This document shows, one piece after another, positions 9,071-17,639 of a DNA stretch of 64,000 nucleotides; the stretch's first letter is position 1, and every line of letters begins with the position of its first letter. Under the pieces are notes generated by a model, which did not search any database, was not told the origin of the DNA, and saw nothing but the letters and a program-made list of their open reading frames with translations. This DNA comes from Ga0077555 sp046154645. GTDB taxonomy: Bacteria; Pseudomonadota; Alphaproteobacteria; Rhizobiales; Hyphomicrobiaceae. The DNA lies in NCBI GenBank assembly GCA_046154645.1, contig JBJXDZ010000009.1, positions 62,001 to 126,000 on the forward strand, read 5' to 3'. The translations under genes and the position numbers were made by a program.

Positions 9071-10642
9071 TCAGCTCTTCGAACCGTCGTCTGCCGCCAT
9101 GGACTTGAGCTCGCGGCGCATCAGTTTGCCGGTTGCCGTCAACGGCAGCGCGGTTGAGATGTGGATCTTGTCAGGTACCTTGTAGCCGGAAAGCTTGGCC
9201 CGGCAATGCGCGATCAGCTGCCCTGTATCGATGTTGACCCCGGGCCGCGGCACCACGAAAGCCACGATGATCTCGTCGCGTCGCGCGTCCGCTGCACCCG
9301 TCACACCGGCGAGCCCTACATCCGGATGTTGCTGCAGCACCTCTTCTACCTCGGCTGGCGACACATTGATGCCGGCCCGCTTGATCATTTCCGACGAGCG
9401 GCCCGCATATCGCAGCGAACCGTCGGCCTGCAGCGCGCCGAGATCGCCGGTACGCAACCAGCCGTCGTCGGTGAACACATCTTTGTTGTGCTGCGCGCTA
9501 TTTCCTCGATAGCCGGGCGTCAGATAGCCGGTGACTTCCAGCTGCCCGATCTCGCCCGCGGGCAGCAACACACCGCTATCTGCGTCTCGGATCCGCAGCG
9601 ACACACCCGGCAACGGCGGCCCCTGGCACGAGGCGCGTCGCTCCAGTGGCCAGTCGTGTGGCGTCACGCAGCAATTGCCATAGGATTCCGTGCTGCCGTA
9701 GATGTTGCAGATGGAGTGAGCGCCAAGCTCCGTCGCCGCCTTCACTACATCCTGCGGCGCGCCGATGGTGACGCCTGTGCGCAGCGACCGGGTGCGCTCC
9801 GGCTTGAAGTTGGCATGCGCCAGCAGCGCGTTGGTCATGGCTGGCAGCGTGTACAGCGCCGTGCATTGGTGGCGCTCGATCAAATCCAGTGCTTCTCCCG
9901 GCTCGAAGCGGTTCTGCAGTACCATCGCCGCGCCATGCGACAGGACTGCCGGTAACGCATTGGCCGCGCCATAGGACCAGAACAGCGGGATCGAGATTAG
10001 TACGCGGTCGTTGGATCCAAGTCCCTGTCGCTCACCAATGTTGAACCCGTTTTCGATTGTGGCGTAGTGCGCCAGCGGTACCGCTTTCGGCCGGTTGCTG
10101 GAACCCGAGGTATAGAGCACGACGTAGGTATCCGCGGCACTCACCGTCTCCCCTGGCGCCGCTGCGAATACAGCTGAACTGCTCGCAAACGCGGCGAAGG
10201 CTACAGCTCCCTCGATCGGATCGGCACCGAGAGAGACGATCTTGTCCAGCGTCCCCTCGCGCCGCGCCCGCAGCAGCGGTGTTGCGAAATCCTGCTGGCC
10301 GAGCCGCGCCACCGCGAACATGCGCCGCACGCCGGAATCCGCGATCAGAAACGCCAGCTCATCCGCCGTCGACCACGTGCTGAACGGCACCAGGATTGCC
10401 CCAAGTGCCGCCACGCCATAGGCGACCTCCAGCCACTCCACGGAGTTGGCCGCCAGCAGCCCCAACGGCTCACCGCGCCGCACGCCATCTGCCTTGAGCG
10501 CCCCGGCCACGCGCCCCGCTCTCCCAGCCAATGTGCCATAGCTGATCGTCTCGCCGCGATCGATCACGGCTGGCGCGTCTGGCTGGCGCGCGGCCTGCTC
10601 GAGAAGCAGTTCGAACATTGTGCGACTGAAGGGGGCTTGCAT
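9071..10642 (-). CDS. Class I adenylate-forming enzyme (acyl-CoA synthetase)
   Basis: A 523-residue ANL-superfamily enzyme that should activate a carboxylic acid as acyl-adenylate and transfer it to CoA. Motifs in order are the P-loop YTSGSSNRPKAVP, IYGSTE, TGDLG and the C-terminal GRSSEMIKRAGINVSP hinge. The catalytic lysine lies in TATGKLMRREL. The acid-binding pocket cannot be read by eye, so chain length or aromatic preference is open. No convincing ribosome site precedes ATG 10642; M9 at 10618 is an alternative start. It is divergent from the enoyl-CoA hydratase at 10773, and the two together suggest CoA-dependent acid catabolism. Confidence 0.9.
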   Translation of the reverse strand: MQAPFSRTMFELLLEQAARQPDAPAVIDRGETISYGTLAGRAGRVAGALKADGVRRGEPLGLLAANSVEWLEVAYGVAALGAILVPFSTWSTADELAFLIADSGVRRMFAVARLGQQDFATPLLRARREGTLDKIVSLGADPIEGAVAFAAFASSSAVFAAAPGETVSAADTYVVLYTSGSSNRPKAVPLAHYATIENGFNIGERQGLGSNDRVLISIPLFWSYGAANALPAVLSHGAAMVLQNRFEPGEALDLIERHQCTALYTLPAMTNALLAHANFKPERTRSLRTGVTIGAPQDVVKAATELGAHSICNIYGSTESYGNCCVTPHDWPLERRASCQGPPLPGVSLRIRDADSGVLLPAGEIGQLEVTGYLTPGYRGNSAQHNKDVFTDDGWLRTGDLGALQADGSLRYAGRSSEMIKRAGINVSPAEVEEVLQQHPDVGLAGVTGAADARRDEIIVAFVVPRPGVNIDTGQLIAHCRAKLSGYKVPDKIHISTALPLTATGKLMRRELKSMAADDGSKS

Positions 10643-10772
10643 GCGGATTTAGTGCTTTGCTTGCGAGAGATGTCATTGACGCGTGCGTTGCGCTGGACGA
10701 TAGCGACATCGCCGCGCGCCTGTCCACCGCCAGCGGTGCACGTCAGCGCTGCCCTATAGCGAGGATCCCGCC

Positions 10773-11528
10773 ATGCCGCTCATCGTCCGCGACGAAGGCC
10801 GCCACATCGTCGTTATCACCATCGACAACCAGACCAAGCGCAATGCCATGTCACGGGCGGATCTTGGCGAGCTGGCAGCCTTGTGGGGCAAACTCGAGGC
10901 GTCCCCTTGCCGGGCCATTGTCATCACGGGCGCCGGCGACAAAGGCTTCTGCGCCGGTGCCGACATCGGCGGCGACCTCACGGCCGACGAGGAGACGTCA
11001 CGGGTCGTCAACCGCGCCCTGCTCAAAACGGACGCCTTCCCCAAACCCATCATCGCCGCCGTGAACGGGGACTGCGCCGGCGGCGGGGTCGAATTGCTGC
11101 TCTCGACCGACATCCGGATCTCCGCTCCGCATGCCCGCTTCGGACTGCCCGAGGTCAAGTGGTCGATCTATCCCTTCGGCGGCGCGACCGTGAAGCTGGT
11201 CAACCAGATCGGCTATGTGCACGCCATGGACCTGCTGCTCACCGGCCGCCTGATCGACGCCGCAACGGCCGCCCGCCTCGGGCTCATCAACGAGGTGGTC
11301 ACGTCAGGCACCGCCCTCGACGCCGCCATCGCCAAAGCCCATCTTGTTGCTGAGAACAGCCCCTCCGCCGTGCAGGCGGTCAAATACCAGATCAGCCACG
11401 GCATCGCCACTCACACCCAATCCCGCGAAGCCCTCGAGCAGCAGCTCGGCGACCGCGTCCGCGCCGGCCCCCACTTCGCCGAAGGCGTCGCCGCGTTCAA
11501 GGAAAAGCGCAAGCCGAAGTACGAGTGA
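10773..11528 (+). CDS. Enoyl-CoA hydratase/isomerase family protein
   Basis: A 251-residue crotonase-fold protein. Both hydratase glutamates appear to be present: E107 in CAGGGVELLL and E127 in FGLPEVKW. The oxyanion-hole motifs FCAGADIGG (59-67) and GDCAGGG are also intact, so it is probably an active hydratase or isomerase. A GAGGA seven bases before ATG 10773 supports the start. It is transcribed divergently from the acyl-CoA synthetase across a 130-base gap that should hold both promoters. Downstream, palindromic repeats separate it from the converging phosphomannomutase gene. Confidence 0.92.
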   Translation: MPLIVRDEGRHIVVITIDNQTKRNAMSRADLGELAALWGKLEASPCRAIVITGAGDKGFCAGADIGGDLTADEETSRVVNRALLKTDAFPKPIIAAVNGDCAGGGVELLLSTDIRISAPHARFGLPEVKWSIYPFGGATVKLVNQIGYVHAMDLLLTGRLIDAATAARLGLINEVVTSGTALDAAIAKAHLVAENSPSAVQAVKYQISHGIATHTQSREALEQQLGDRVRAGPHFAEGVAAFKEKRKPKYE

Positions 11529-11552
11529 GGCGCTGCTTTAAGCCATGTAGAA

Positions 11553-11626
11553 GTGCAATAGGCAGCTCGCGGCCGTATTGCACCACTGCGCTTTCTGGCC
11601 GGCGCAACACGCCGCGCTATTGCGCC
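11553..11626. repeat. Bulged intergenic palindrome, copy 2, plus degenerate copy
   Basis: GTGCAATAGGC (11553-11563) pairs with GCC-G-TATTGCAC (11572-11583) around an eight-base loop. The stem and the unpaired G are the same as in the copy at 860-894. About 17 bases further, GGCGCAA (11601-11607) pairs with TTGCGCC (11620-11626). Read on the minus strand this unit also contains GCGCAATAGCGC and looks like a diverged, inverted third copy. The array fills the 111-base gap between two convergent genes. There is no T-run, so intrinsic termination is unlikely. Confidence 0.6.
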
Positions 11627-11639
11627 GTACACGACTCCC

Positions 11640-13139
11640 TCAAATCTTCTGATTGTAAGCGCCGACTTCCGGGAACTTGGCCAAACGGGCATCGATATCG
11701 GCGAAGATGGCCCGCATATTGGCCTCGCTGACCGGGCTCTCGACCACGACCACCAGCTCTGGCTTGTTCGACGAGGCGCGCACCAGGCCCCACGTACCGT
11801 CAGCCAAAGTCACACGCACGCCGTTGACGGTAACCAGATCGCGAATGTTTTGGCCCGCCACTTTTTGCCCCTTTGTCTCCGCGTCCTTGTACTGGGCCGT
11901 GATGCGCTCGACGACGCCGTATTTCTTGTCGTCGTCGCAATGCGGCGACATGGTCGGCGAACCCCACGTCTTGGGCAGCGCGTTCTTCAGATCCGCCATC
12001 GATTTCCCGGGGTTGCGGTCGAGCATGTCGCACACCGCTATGCCAGCCACGAGACCATCGTCGTAACCGCGACCCAACGGCGGCTGGAAGAAGAAGTGGC
12101 CCGACTTCTCGAAGCCAACCAGCGCCTTTTGCTCAAAGGTGTAGCGTTTCATATAGGAGTGGCCGGTCTTCCAATAGAGCGTCTTGGCGCCATTGGCCTG
12201 CAGCACCGGATCGGTGACGAACAAACCGGTCGATTTCACGTCGGCAACGAACACCGCGTTCTTGTGGCGACTTGAGATGTCGCGCGCCAGCATCACGCCC
12301 ACCTTGTCGGCGAAGATCTCGTGGCCCTCGTTGTCAACGACGCCGCAGCGGTCGCCATCGCCGTCGAAGCCGAGGCCAACGTCGGCCTTGTGCCGCAGCA
12401 CGGCCTCACTGATGGCGTGCAGCATCTTCATGTCTTCGGGGTTGGGATTGTAGCGCGGAAATGAATGATCGAGGGTGCAATCGAGCGGGATCACCTCGCA
12501 GCCGATCGCTTCCAGCACCTGCGGCGCAAAGGCACCCGCCGTGCCGTTGCCACACGCTGCCACCACCCGCAGCTTGCGCTTGAGCTTTGGCCGCTCGGTC
12601 AGCGACCGGATGTAGCGTTCCCCCATGTCGGGCACGAAGATGTAGCGCCCGCCGACACGCGTTTCGTAGGCGCCCGACAGCACGATCTCCTTCAACTCGG
12701 TCATGTCGTCCGGGCCGAACGTTAGCGGGCGCGACAGGCCCATCTTAATGCCGGTCCAGCCATTGTCGTTATGGCTGGCGGTCACCATGGCCACGCATTC
12801 GACATCGAGCGCGAACTGGGCGTAATAGGCCATCGGCGACAAGGCCAAGCCGATGTCATGCACTTCAGCGCCACCGGCCAGCAGGCCCGTCATCAGCGCC
12901 TGCTTGACCGAGCCCGAATACCAGCGGAAATCGTGGCCGACGACGATGCGCCGCGACACTCCGCGCCGCCCGATCAGCGTCGCCAGCCCAAGCCCAATGG
13001 CATTGAGCCCCATCATGTTGATTTCCTCGGGAAACAGCCAGCGCGCGTCGTACTCGCGGAAACCGGTCGGCTTGACCAGCGGAAAGCGCTCGAAGTCCGA
13101 TGTATTCGGCTTCAGGTCGGCGCGCGGTTTCGGCAGCAT
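11640..13139 (-). CDS. Phosphomannomutase/phosphoglucomutase
   Basis: A 499-residue alpha-D-phosphohexomutase that interconverts the 1- and 6-phosphates of mannose or glucose, supplying nucleotide sugars for surface polysaccharides. The phosphoserine loop TASHNDNGWTG has the catalytic serine at S122. The metal-binding DGDGDR is at 259-264. GFEKSGHFFF is the sugar-binding loop and the phosphate-binding RASSNKPELVVVVE lies near the C-terminus. This matches the ManB/AlgC-type bifunctional branch. GAGGA seven bases upstream supports the start. The polysaccharide-export cassette is 36 kb away, so a functional link is only plausible. Confidence 0.93.
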   Translation of the reverse strand: MLPKPRADLKPNTSDFERFPLVKPTGFREYDARWLFPEEINMMGLNAIGLGLATLIGRRGVSRRIVVGHDFRWYSGSVKQALMTGLLAGGAEVHDIGLALSPMAYYAQFALDVECVAMVTASHNDNGWTGIKMGLSRPLTFGPDDMTELKEIVLSGAYETRVGGRYIFVPDMGERYIRSLTERPKLKRKLRVVAACGNGTAGAFAPQVLEAIGCEVIPLDCTLDHSFPRYNPNPEDMKMLHAISEAVLRHKADVGLGFDGDGDRCGVVDNEGHEIFADKVGVMLARDISSRHKNAVFVADVKSTGLFVTDPVLQANGAKTLYWKTGHSYMKRYTFEQKALVGFEKSGHFFFQPPLGRGYDDGLVAGIAVCDMLDRNPGKSMADLKNALPKTWGSPTMSPHCDDDKKYGVVERITAQYKDAETKGQKVAGQNIRDLVTVNGVRVTLADGTWGLVRASSNKPELVVVVESPVSEANMRAIFADIDARLAKFPEVGAYNQKI

Positions 13140-13328
13140 GGAGGAATCCTCAGTCTGGCGGTGATTCGAATTTGGTTAACGGTAGCCGAAGCAGCCCGCC
13201 GCGGGAACAGCCGGCGCAACAACCGACGCCAGCCGCCAGATGCCACTGGCGTCATGAAGGCCAAGTGAATGGCCCGCTAGCCCTGCACCGGGAGCTGCTG
13301 GAAACCGCGGAAATTGATGCCTTGGTGC

Positions 13329-13910
13329 TTATTCCTGCAGCAGCAGCACGCCACGGCTCATCTCGGCCTTGCTCAGCCGGCCGAGGAAGCTCATGCCCAG
13401 CAGCGTGGTCTTGAGCTTGCCACGCTCGGTGACGGCGGCGCGGACGTTGCGCACCGTGATATCGTCGATCGACAAGGTGTCGATCATGACCGAAGCCACG
13501 CGCGCAATACCATTGGCCGTTTGCACGCGTTGCGTGAAATCGCTCTCGCGCAGGAAGATGCCGGCCGCTTCCGCGTCCTCGTAAGGCATGGCAACCGTGG
13601 TGGCGCCCGTATCGACCATGACCAGCACAGGGCGGCCATTGATGTAGGCCGTGGTCTCGAAATGGCCGCTGGCGCCGGCACGGATTTCCACGCTGCGATC
13701 AGGCTTCGGCGCGGTCGCCGCCGCTGCCCGGGTGGCTTTGGGTTCACCCGCTGCTGGCTCCGGGTCGGCGATGTCGTCGGCCGTGATCCTGAGACCTAGA
13801 GCGGTACGAATGTCGTCGAAATAGGTGAGCGTGGCAAAGCTGAGGCCAGCGGCCAGCAGCCACCCGCCAGCCTGCTTGAGGAGGTTCTGTGTACCGCTTG
13901 AGATGGCCAT
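13329..13910 (-). CDS. TIGR02281-type retropepsin-like aspartic protease (first paralogue)
   Basis: A 193-residue protein with one N-terminal membrane segment (about residues 14-30), an Ala/Pro-rich linker, and a single retropepsin-like domain. The catalytic DTG is at about 100-102 (VMVDTGATTVAMP) and LLGMSFLGRL is the second conserved element. Such proteins act as dimers, because each subunit supplies one DTG. ATG 13910 is chosen; a GTG at 13916 is also in frame. Fifty-two bases separate it from a second, related protease gene upstream on the same strand. The catalytic domain probably faces the periplasm, as inferred from the single N-terminal helix. Confidence 0.88.
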   Translation of the reverse strand: MAISSGTQNLLKQAGGWLLAAGLSFATLTYFDDIRTALGLRITADDIADPEPAAGEPKATRAAAATAPKPDRSVEIRAGASGHFETTAYINGRPVLVMVDTGATTVAMPYEDAEAAGIFLRESDFTQRVQTANGIARVASVMIDTLSIDDITVRNVRAAVTERGKLKTTLLGMSFLGRLSKAEMSRGVLLLQE

Positions 13911-13962
13911 GATCACGCTGCCGACGGGGTTGTTCGGTCGGCAGGCTTCGCGACGACGCCGG

Positions 13963-14667
13963 TCAGTTCCGGATCGTCAGGAAGTTGCCGGCGAACTCAT
14001 ATGATCTGAGCCGGCTTAAGAAAGTCATACCAAGCAGGCTTTCCTTCAGCACGCCCGGTTGTGCCACCAGGGCATCGATATCGCTGACGCTGATCTGGCC
14101 GATCGCGGCCGAGCGAATGCGCACGTGCGCCGCATAGGCCACGCCATTGGCGGTCTGCACGGGTACGGTGTATCTGAGGCGACCGGTATCGATGCCGAGT
14201 TTCTTGGCGTCGGCCTGTTTCAGGACCACGGTCGAGGCTCCGGTGTCCACGAGCATCGGCACGCCAGCCCCGTTGACGGACACTGTGGCAATGAAATGCC
14301 CGTCACCGCGCCGCCGAATGCGGACGGACTGCTGCCCGGTGGCCGATTGTTCAGACACCTGGGCCGGTGCCGGTGCGCCCAGTTCGCCTGCAATCCGGTA
14401 GCCGAGCTGGCCGATCTCGAAGCGATAATTGTAGCCGGCCAGGATCCCGCCACCGATCACCAACCAGGTGATGATGGCCTTGATCGCCTCCCCGGCACGC
14501 CCGCGATAGGCTTTACCGAGCGCCGAGCCCACCAGCAGCGCGACGCCACTACCGCCTGCGAGCGTGGCAAAATGCTCGGCATCAAGGCCCCAGATCATGA
14601 AGCCGCTGTCCATGGACAACGTAATTCCGGCAACTGCCAGCAGGAGAAATGCCATCCAGACCGTCAA
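13963..14667 (-). CDS. TIGR02281-type retropepsin-like aspartic protease (second paralogue)
   Basis: A 234-residue relative of the downstream protease, with three predicted N-terminal membrane segments (about 3-18, 33-52, 61-80) before the linker. The catalytic motif is MLVDTGASTVVLK (D141), followed by VQTANGVAYAA and LLGMTFLSRLRSYEF. The start appears to be TTG 14667. It overlaps the DUF1289 stop as TTGA and has GAGGGAG seven bases upstream. ATG 14655 is in frame but lacks a well-placed site. The overlap implies translational coupling to DUF1289. The paralogue pair shares the VQTANG...A and LLGM.FL.RL blocks but differs in membrane topology. Confidence 0.88.
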   Translation of the reverse strand: MTVWMAFLLLAVAGITLSMDSGFMIWGLDAEHFATLAGGSGVALLVGSALGKAYRGRAGEAIKAIITWLVIGGGILAGYNYRFEIGQLGYRIAGELGAPAPAQVSEQSATGQQSVRIRRRGDGHFIATVSVNGAGVPMLVDTGASTVVLKQADAKKLGIDTGRLRYTVPVQTANGVAYAAHVRIRSAAIGQISVSDIDALVAQPGVLKESLLGMTFLSRLRSYEFAGNFLTIRN

Positions 14668-14846
14668 GGCACGACTCCCTCGGTCGGCTGCGGGATTTTC
14701 CGGGTGCTCAGTTCGCTCATGATTCGGCGGCGCTCGCTGGCTGAAAAGCCGGTCCAGCCGGCGATCTGCTCAATGGTGCGCCCACAACCGATGCATGCGC
14801 GGGTCGCCGCATCAACGACACAGACCTGAATGCACGGGCTTTCCAT
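14664..14846 (-). CDS. DUF1289 domain-containing protein
   Basis: A 60-residue cysteine-rich protein. The pattern CIQVC...CIGCGRT gives four cysteines (about residues 5, 9, 18 and 21), which probably bind a metal or an iron-sulfur cluster. The following IEQIAGW and SASERRRIM are standard for the family, which has no established function. The start at 14846 matches the family N-terminus MESPCI; a longer frame extends upstream but is not conserved. Its last bases overlap the start of the protease gene, so it is the first gene of a three-gene minus-strand unit with the two proteases. Confidence 0.85.
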   Translation of the reverse strand: MESPCIQVCVVDAATRACIGCGRTIEQIAGWTGFSASERRRIMSELSTRKIPQPTEGVVP

Positions 14847-15009
14847 GATGGCCGACGTAGCTCCCCGGCAGTCTCGGTAAGGCTCACTACGGCACCCCAA
14901 GACACAGCACTCAAGACCTAATTTAGGAAATAGACCGGAAATTGGCAATGCAACGTTGTTCACCAAGATCGATAACACTTTGTCGAACGGTGCCGCTGCG
15001 GCTCGGAAT

Positions 15010-16650
15010 TCACCCAGCTCGCAAGTTCGGTTGCCTCACCCGCGGGCGGCGCGGTTTCGGGTCGATCCGACCCTGATCGATGCCGGTGTAGGAATTCGAT
15101 GCCGGAGCCTGGGTCGCCCCCCCCCCGCTTTGACGATGGCGCTCCCGCCCCAATGGTTGCAACGGCGGCATGGACTGCAGCACCCGCTTGGGTGGCAGCA
15201 TGATGATGGCCTCGGTGCCTTTGCGCAGCTCCGACAGCAGGTGGAACTGCCCCTCGTGCAGTTCGACCAGGTTCTGAACGATGGGCAGGCCAAGGCCAGT
15301 GCCACCTTCCGCCGTCTGATGCGCCAGCGAGCCTTGTCCAAACGCTTGCAAGACCTTGGGGATCTCCTCTTTCGGGATGCCCGGGCCGGTATCTTTGACC
15401 GAGAGCAACTGGCCGCCATCCGGGCTGGTGGCAACCCGAACCGTGATGCGGCCGCCCTTCGGCGTAAATTTCAGCGCATTGGAAAGCAGATTGAGGCAGA
15501 TCTGGCGCATGGCGCGTTCATCGACCCAGATCTGCGGCAACCGTTCTTCGAACTCGAGCACGATTTCCAGCCCCTTGCTTTCGGCGCGCAGCTTAAGCAA
15601 CCGGTAACAATCTTCGGCAACGTCGGACAGCCGGACCGGCTCCTCGTGCAATTCATAATGGCCAGCCTCGATCCGCGACAGATCGAGGATCTCGTTGATC
15701 AGGTGCAGCAGATGCTTGCCGCTCGAATGGATGTTGCCGGCGTATTCCCTATAGTTCCTGTTGTGCATGGGCCCCATCACCTCATCCTTCATGACTTCCG
15801 AGAAGCCAAGGATGGCATTGAGGGGTGTTCGCAACTCGTGACTCATCGTGGCGAGAAACCGCGATTTGGCGACGTTGGCGGCCTCGGCTCGCCGGCGGGC
15901 CTCGTCGGAAATCGACTTTTCGCTTTCGAGCTCCGCGATCAGCGCGTCCTTCTCGGCACGGAACTCCAGCATGGCAAGCGCGGTCGAATTGAGGCCCTTG
16001 GCGAGGAAGATGAAGTAGACGTGCACGCCGACTGCCATCGATGCCATGGCAAAGTAAAACGGATGGCCGAGCAGGCACAACCGCACAACAACGGCGATCG
16101 TCATGGGGATCGTGCCGGCATAGAGGATCGGCATCACGGTGGATGCGAAGGTCATGCGGATCGCCAGCACCACGATCAGCGATGCGAAAATGAAGACGTG
16201 CGAGGAGCTGTCGGGCGTGCCGAGGCCGACCAGCGCAAAGCCAGCCCACACGAAGCCGCTGACCAACTCAGCCAAGAATAAGCGCCGCCGCCACAAGGAG
16301 ACATTGATGTCTGCTGGCGAGGTCGTCAGAAAGCGGTGGCAGAGCTGCAGCAGCACCACCTTGGCAAACACCACCAGCAGCAGCCAGGCCATGGCCTCGA
16401 GCCTGGGGGCCCAGAACATCGACGCTAGCGTGAAAACCACGGCCAGCAGCAGAATTGTCGCCTTCGCGCCAAGCTCGTTGCGCGCAAACATCGACATAAG
16501 CTCGTATTCGAACTCGGGCTTGATGTCAGTGCCTTGTGCCAGCTTCTCCCGTGTTTCGCGCAAGCGTTGGCCGGCCGGCCCGCGACGAGCCGGATCGTCT
16601 GGCGCCTTGGCGATGGTAACCGCCGCGCGATACGTGGCCTCAGGCTTCAA
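15010..16650 (-). CDS. Membrane sensor histidine kinase
   Basis: A 546-residue kinase with about six membrane helices spanning residues 62-220, a short coiled linker, a HisKA domain (H272 in ATMSHELRTPLNA) and a HATPase_c domain. The N box is ICLNLLSNALKF; the G boxes are VKDTGPGIP and GGTGLGL. There is no PAS, HAMP or receiver domain and no adjacent response regulator, so it is an orphan. The HisKA region resembles PdhS/DivJ-type alphaproteobacterial kinases. The start appears to be TTG 16650 with GGAAAG eight bases upstream. A run of ten C at 15117-15126 (G10 on the coding strand) lies just after the kinase domain and decides the reading frame of the last 35 or so residues. Confidence 0.9.
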   Translation of the reverse strand: MKPEATYRAAVTIAKAPDDPARRGPAGQRLRETREKLAQGTDIKPEFEYELMSMFARNELGAKATILLLAVVFTLASMFWAPRLEAMAWLLLVVFAKVVLLQLCHRFLTTSPADINVSLWRRRLFLAELVSGFVWAGFALVGLGTPDSSSHVFIFASLIVVLAIRMTFASTVMPILYAGTIPMTIAVVVRLCLLGHPFYFAMASMAVGVHVYFIFLAKGLNSTALAMLEFRAEKDALIAELESEKSISDEARRRAEAANVAKSRFLATMSHELRTPLNAILGFSEVMKDEVMGPMHNRNYREYAGNIHSSGKHLLHLINEILDLSRIEAGHYELHEEPVRLSDVAEDCYRLLKLRAESKGLEIVLEFEERLPQIWVDERAMRQICLNLLSNALKFTPKGGRITVRVATSPDGGQLLSVKDTGPGIPKEEIPKVLQAFGQGSLAHQTAEGGTGLGLPIVQNLVELHEGQFHLLSELRKGTEAIIMLPPKRVLQSMPPLQPLGRERHRQSGGGATQAPASNSYTGIDQGRIDPKPRRPRVRQPNLRAG

Positions 16651-16945
16651 GCGCCGAACTTTCCAATGCCACCGGCAATAGGGGCGGGACTGCGGGCCGG
16701 CACCGCCTACAGCGTGCCCAGCCTGCCACCCGTCAGGCCGGATTTCGTTAATCCTGATGGAAATTCATAAAGATCGCGTTAGTCCGCGATCCAATCGGAA
16801 CGGCGCAAGGCACAGTCGTGCAGCCGCAGTCCGCGCAACTCTGGTTACCAACCGAGCTTGCCTCGTGGCCGGTCGTTCGCTACCAATTCTAAGGCAGACG
16901 GCTGCGGTCGTGTGCTTCCTCGCACGGAGAGTGATCGATCCCGCC

Positions 16946-17557
16946 ATGAAGATCCTCGAAACCCGTCAAGCCCCCAATCCACGCCGGGTGCGCATGTTTC
17001 TGGCCGAGAAGGGCATTGCGGTGCCATTCGAGGAACTCGATCTCATGCAGGGGCAACTGAAAACAGCCGAGTTCACCCGCCTTAATCGGTTCCAGCGTGT
17101 GCCCGTACTGCTGCTGGACGATGGCACGGTCATTTCGGAGACCATGGCCATTTGCCGCTACTTCGAGGAACTCACCCCGGAACCGGCATTGCTCGGCCGC
17201 GGCGCCATGGGCAAGGCCATGGTCGAGATGTGGAACCGTCGCATGGAACTGGGTCTGTTCTTCCATGTGGCTCAAGCCTTCCGCCACATCCATCCAGCCA
17301 TGGCGCCCCTCGAAGTGCCGCAAGTCAAGGATTGGGGCGAAGCGAACAAGGCCAAGGCCCTTGAGGTTCTCGCCATCATCGATGAGCAGCTGGGGTCGAC
17401 ACGCTTCATCGCCGGAAACGACTTTTCCGTGGCTGATATCACAGCCTTGATTGCCATGGACTTCATGAAGCCGGCCCGCATTCAGCGCCCGGCAGAGCTG
17501 AAACATGTCCAGCGTTGGTACGACGAAGTGGCGGCGCGGCCGAGCGCCAAAGCCTGA
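16946..17557 (+). CDS. Glutathione S-transferase family protein
   Basis: A 203-residue cytosolic GST. The thioredoxin-like N-terminal domain (MKILETRQAPNPRRVRMFL to about residue 80) has the glutathione-binding VPVLLLDDG and SET motifs. The helical C-terminal domain contains the conserved FSVADITALIAMDF. ATG 16946 is chosen on family length; a frame open to 16757 adds an unrelated Arg-rich leader. The 295-base region 16651-16945, upstream of this gene and of the divergent kinase, holds no recognisable gene. Substrate is unknown; the glutathione supply gene gshB is in the same window. Confidence 0.9.
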   Translation: MKILETRQAPNPRRVRMFLAEKGIAVPFEELDLMQGQLKTAEFTRLNRFQRVPVLLLDDGTVISETMAICRYFEELTPEPALLGRGAMGKAMVEMWNRRMELGLFFHVAQAFRHIHPAMAPLEVPQVKDWGEANKAKALEVLAIIDEQLGSTRFIAGNDFSVADITALIAMDFMKPARIQRPAELKHVQRWYDEVAARPSAKA

Positions 17558-17639
17558 TCTTGTGGCTTGTGGCGCACGCCATGCCCTGCGCGTGGCGCCC
17601 CGCTCGATTTTGAGCCGGAGCACGGGGGTCCATAGATCC

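Noticed and set aside
14956..16281. 441-codon plus-strand frame opposite the histidine kinase
   Set aside because: Antisense to clear HisKA and HATPase motifs, with His/Gln/Arg-rich low-complexity composition and no ribosome site.
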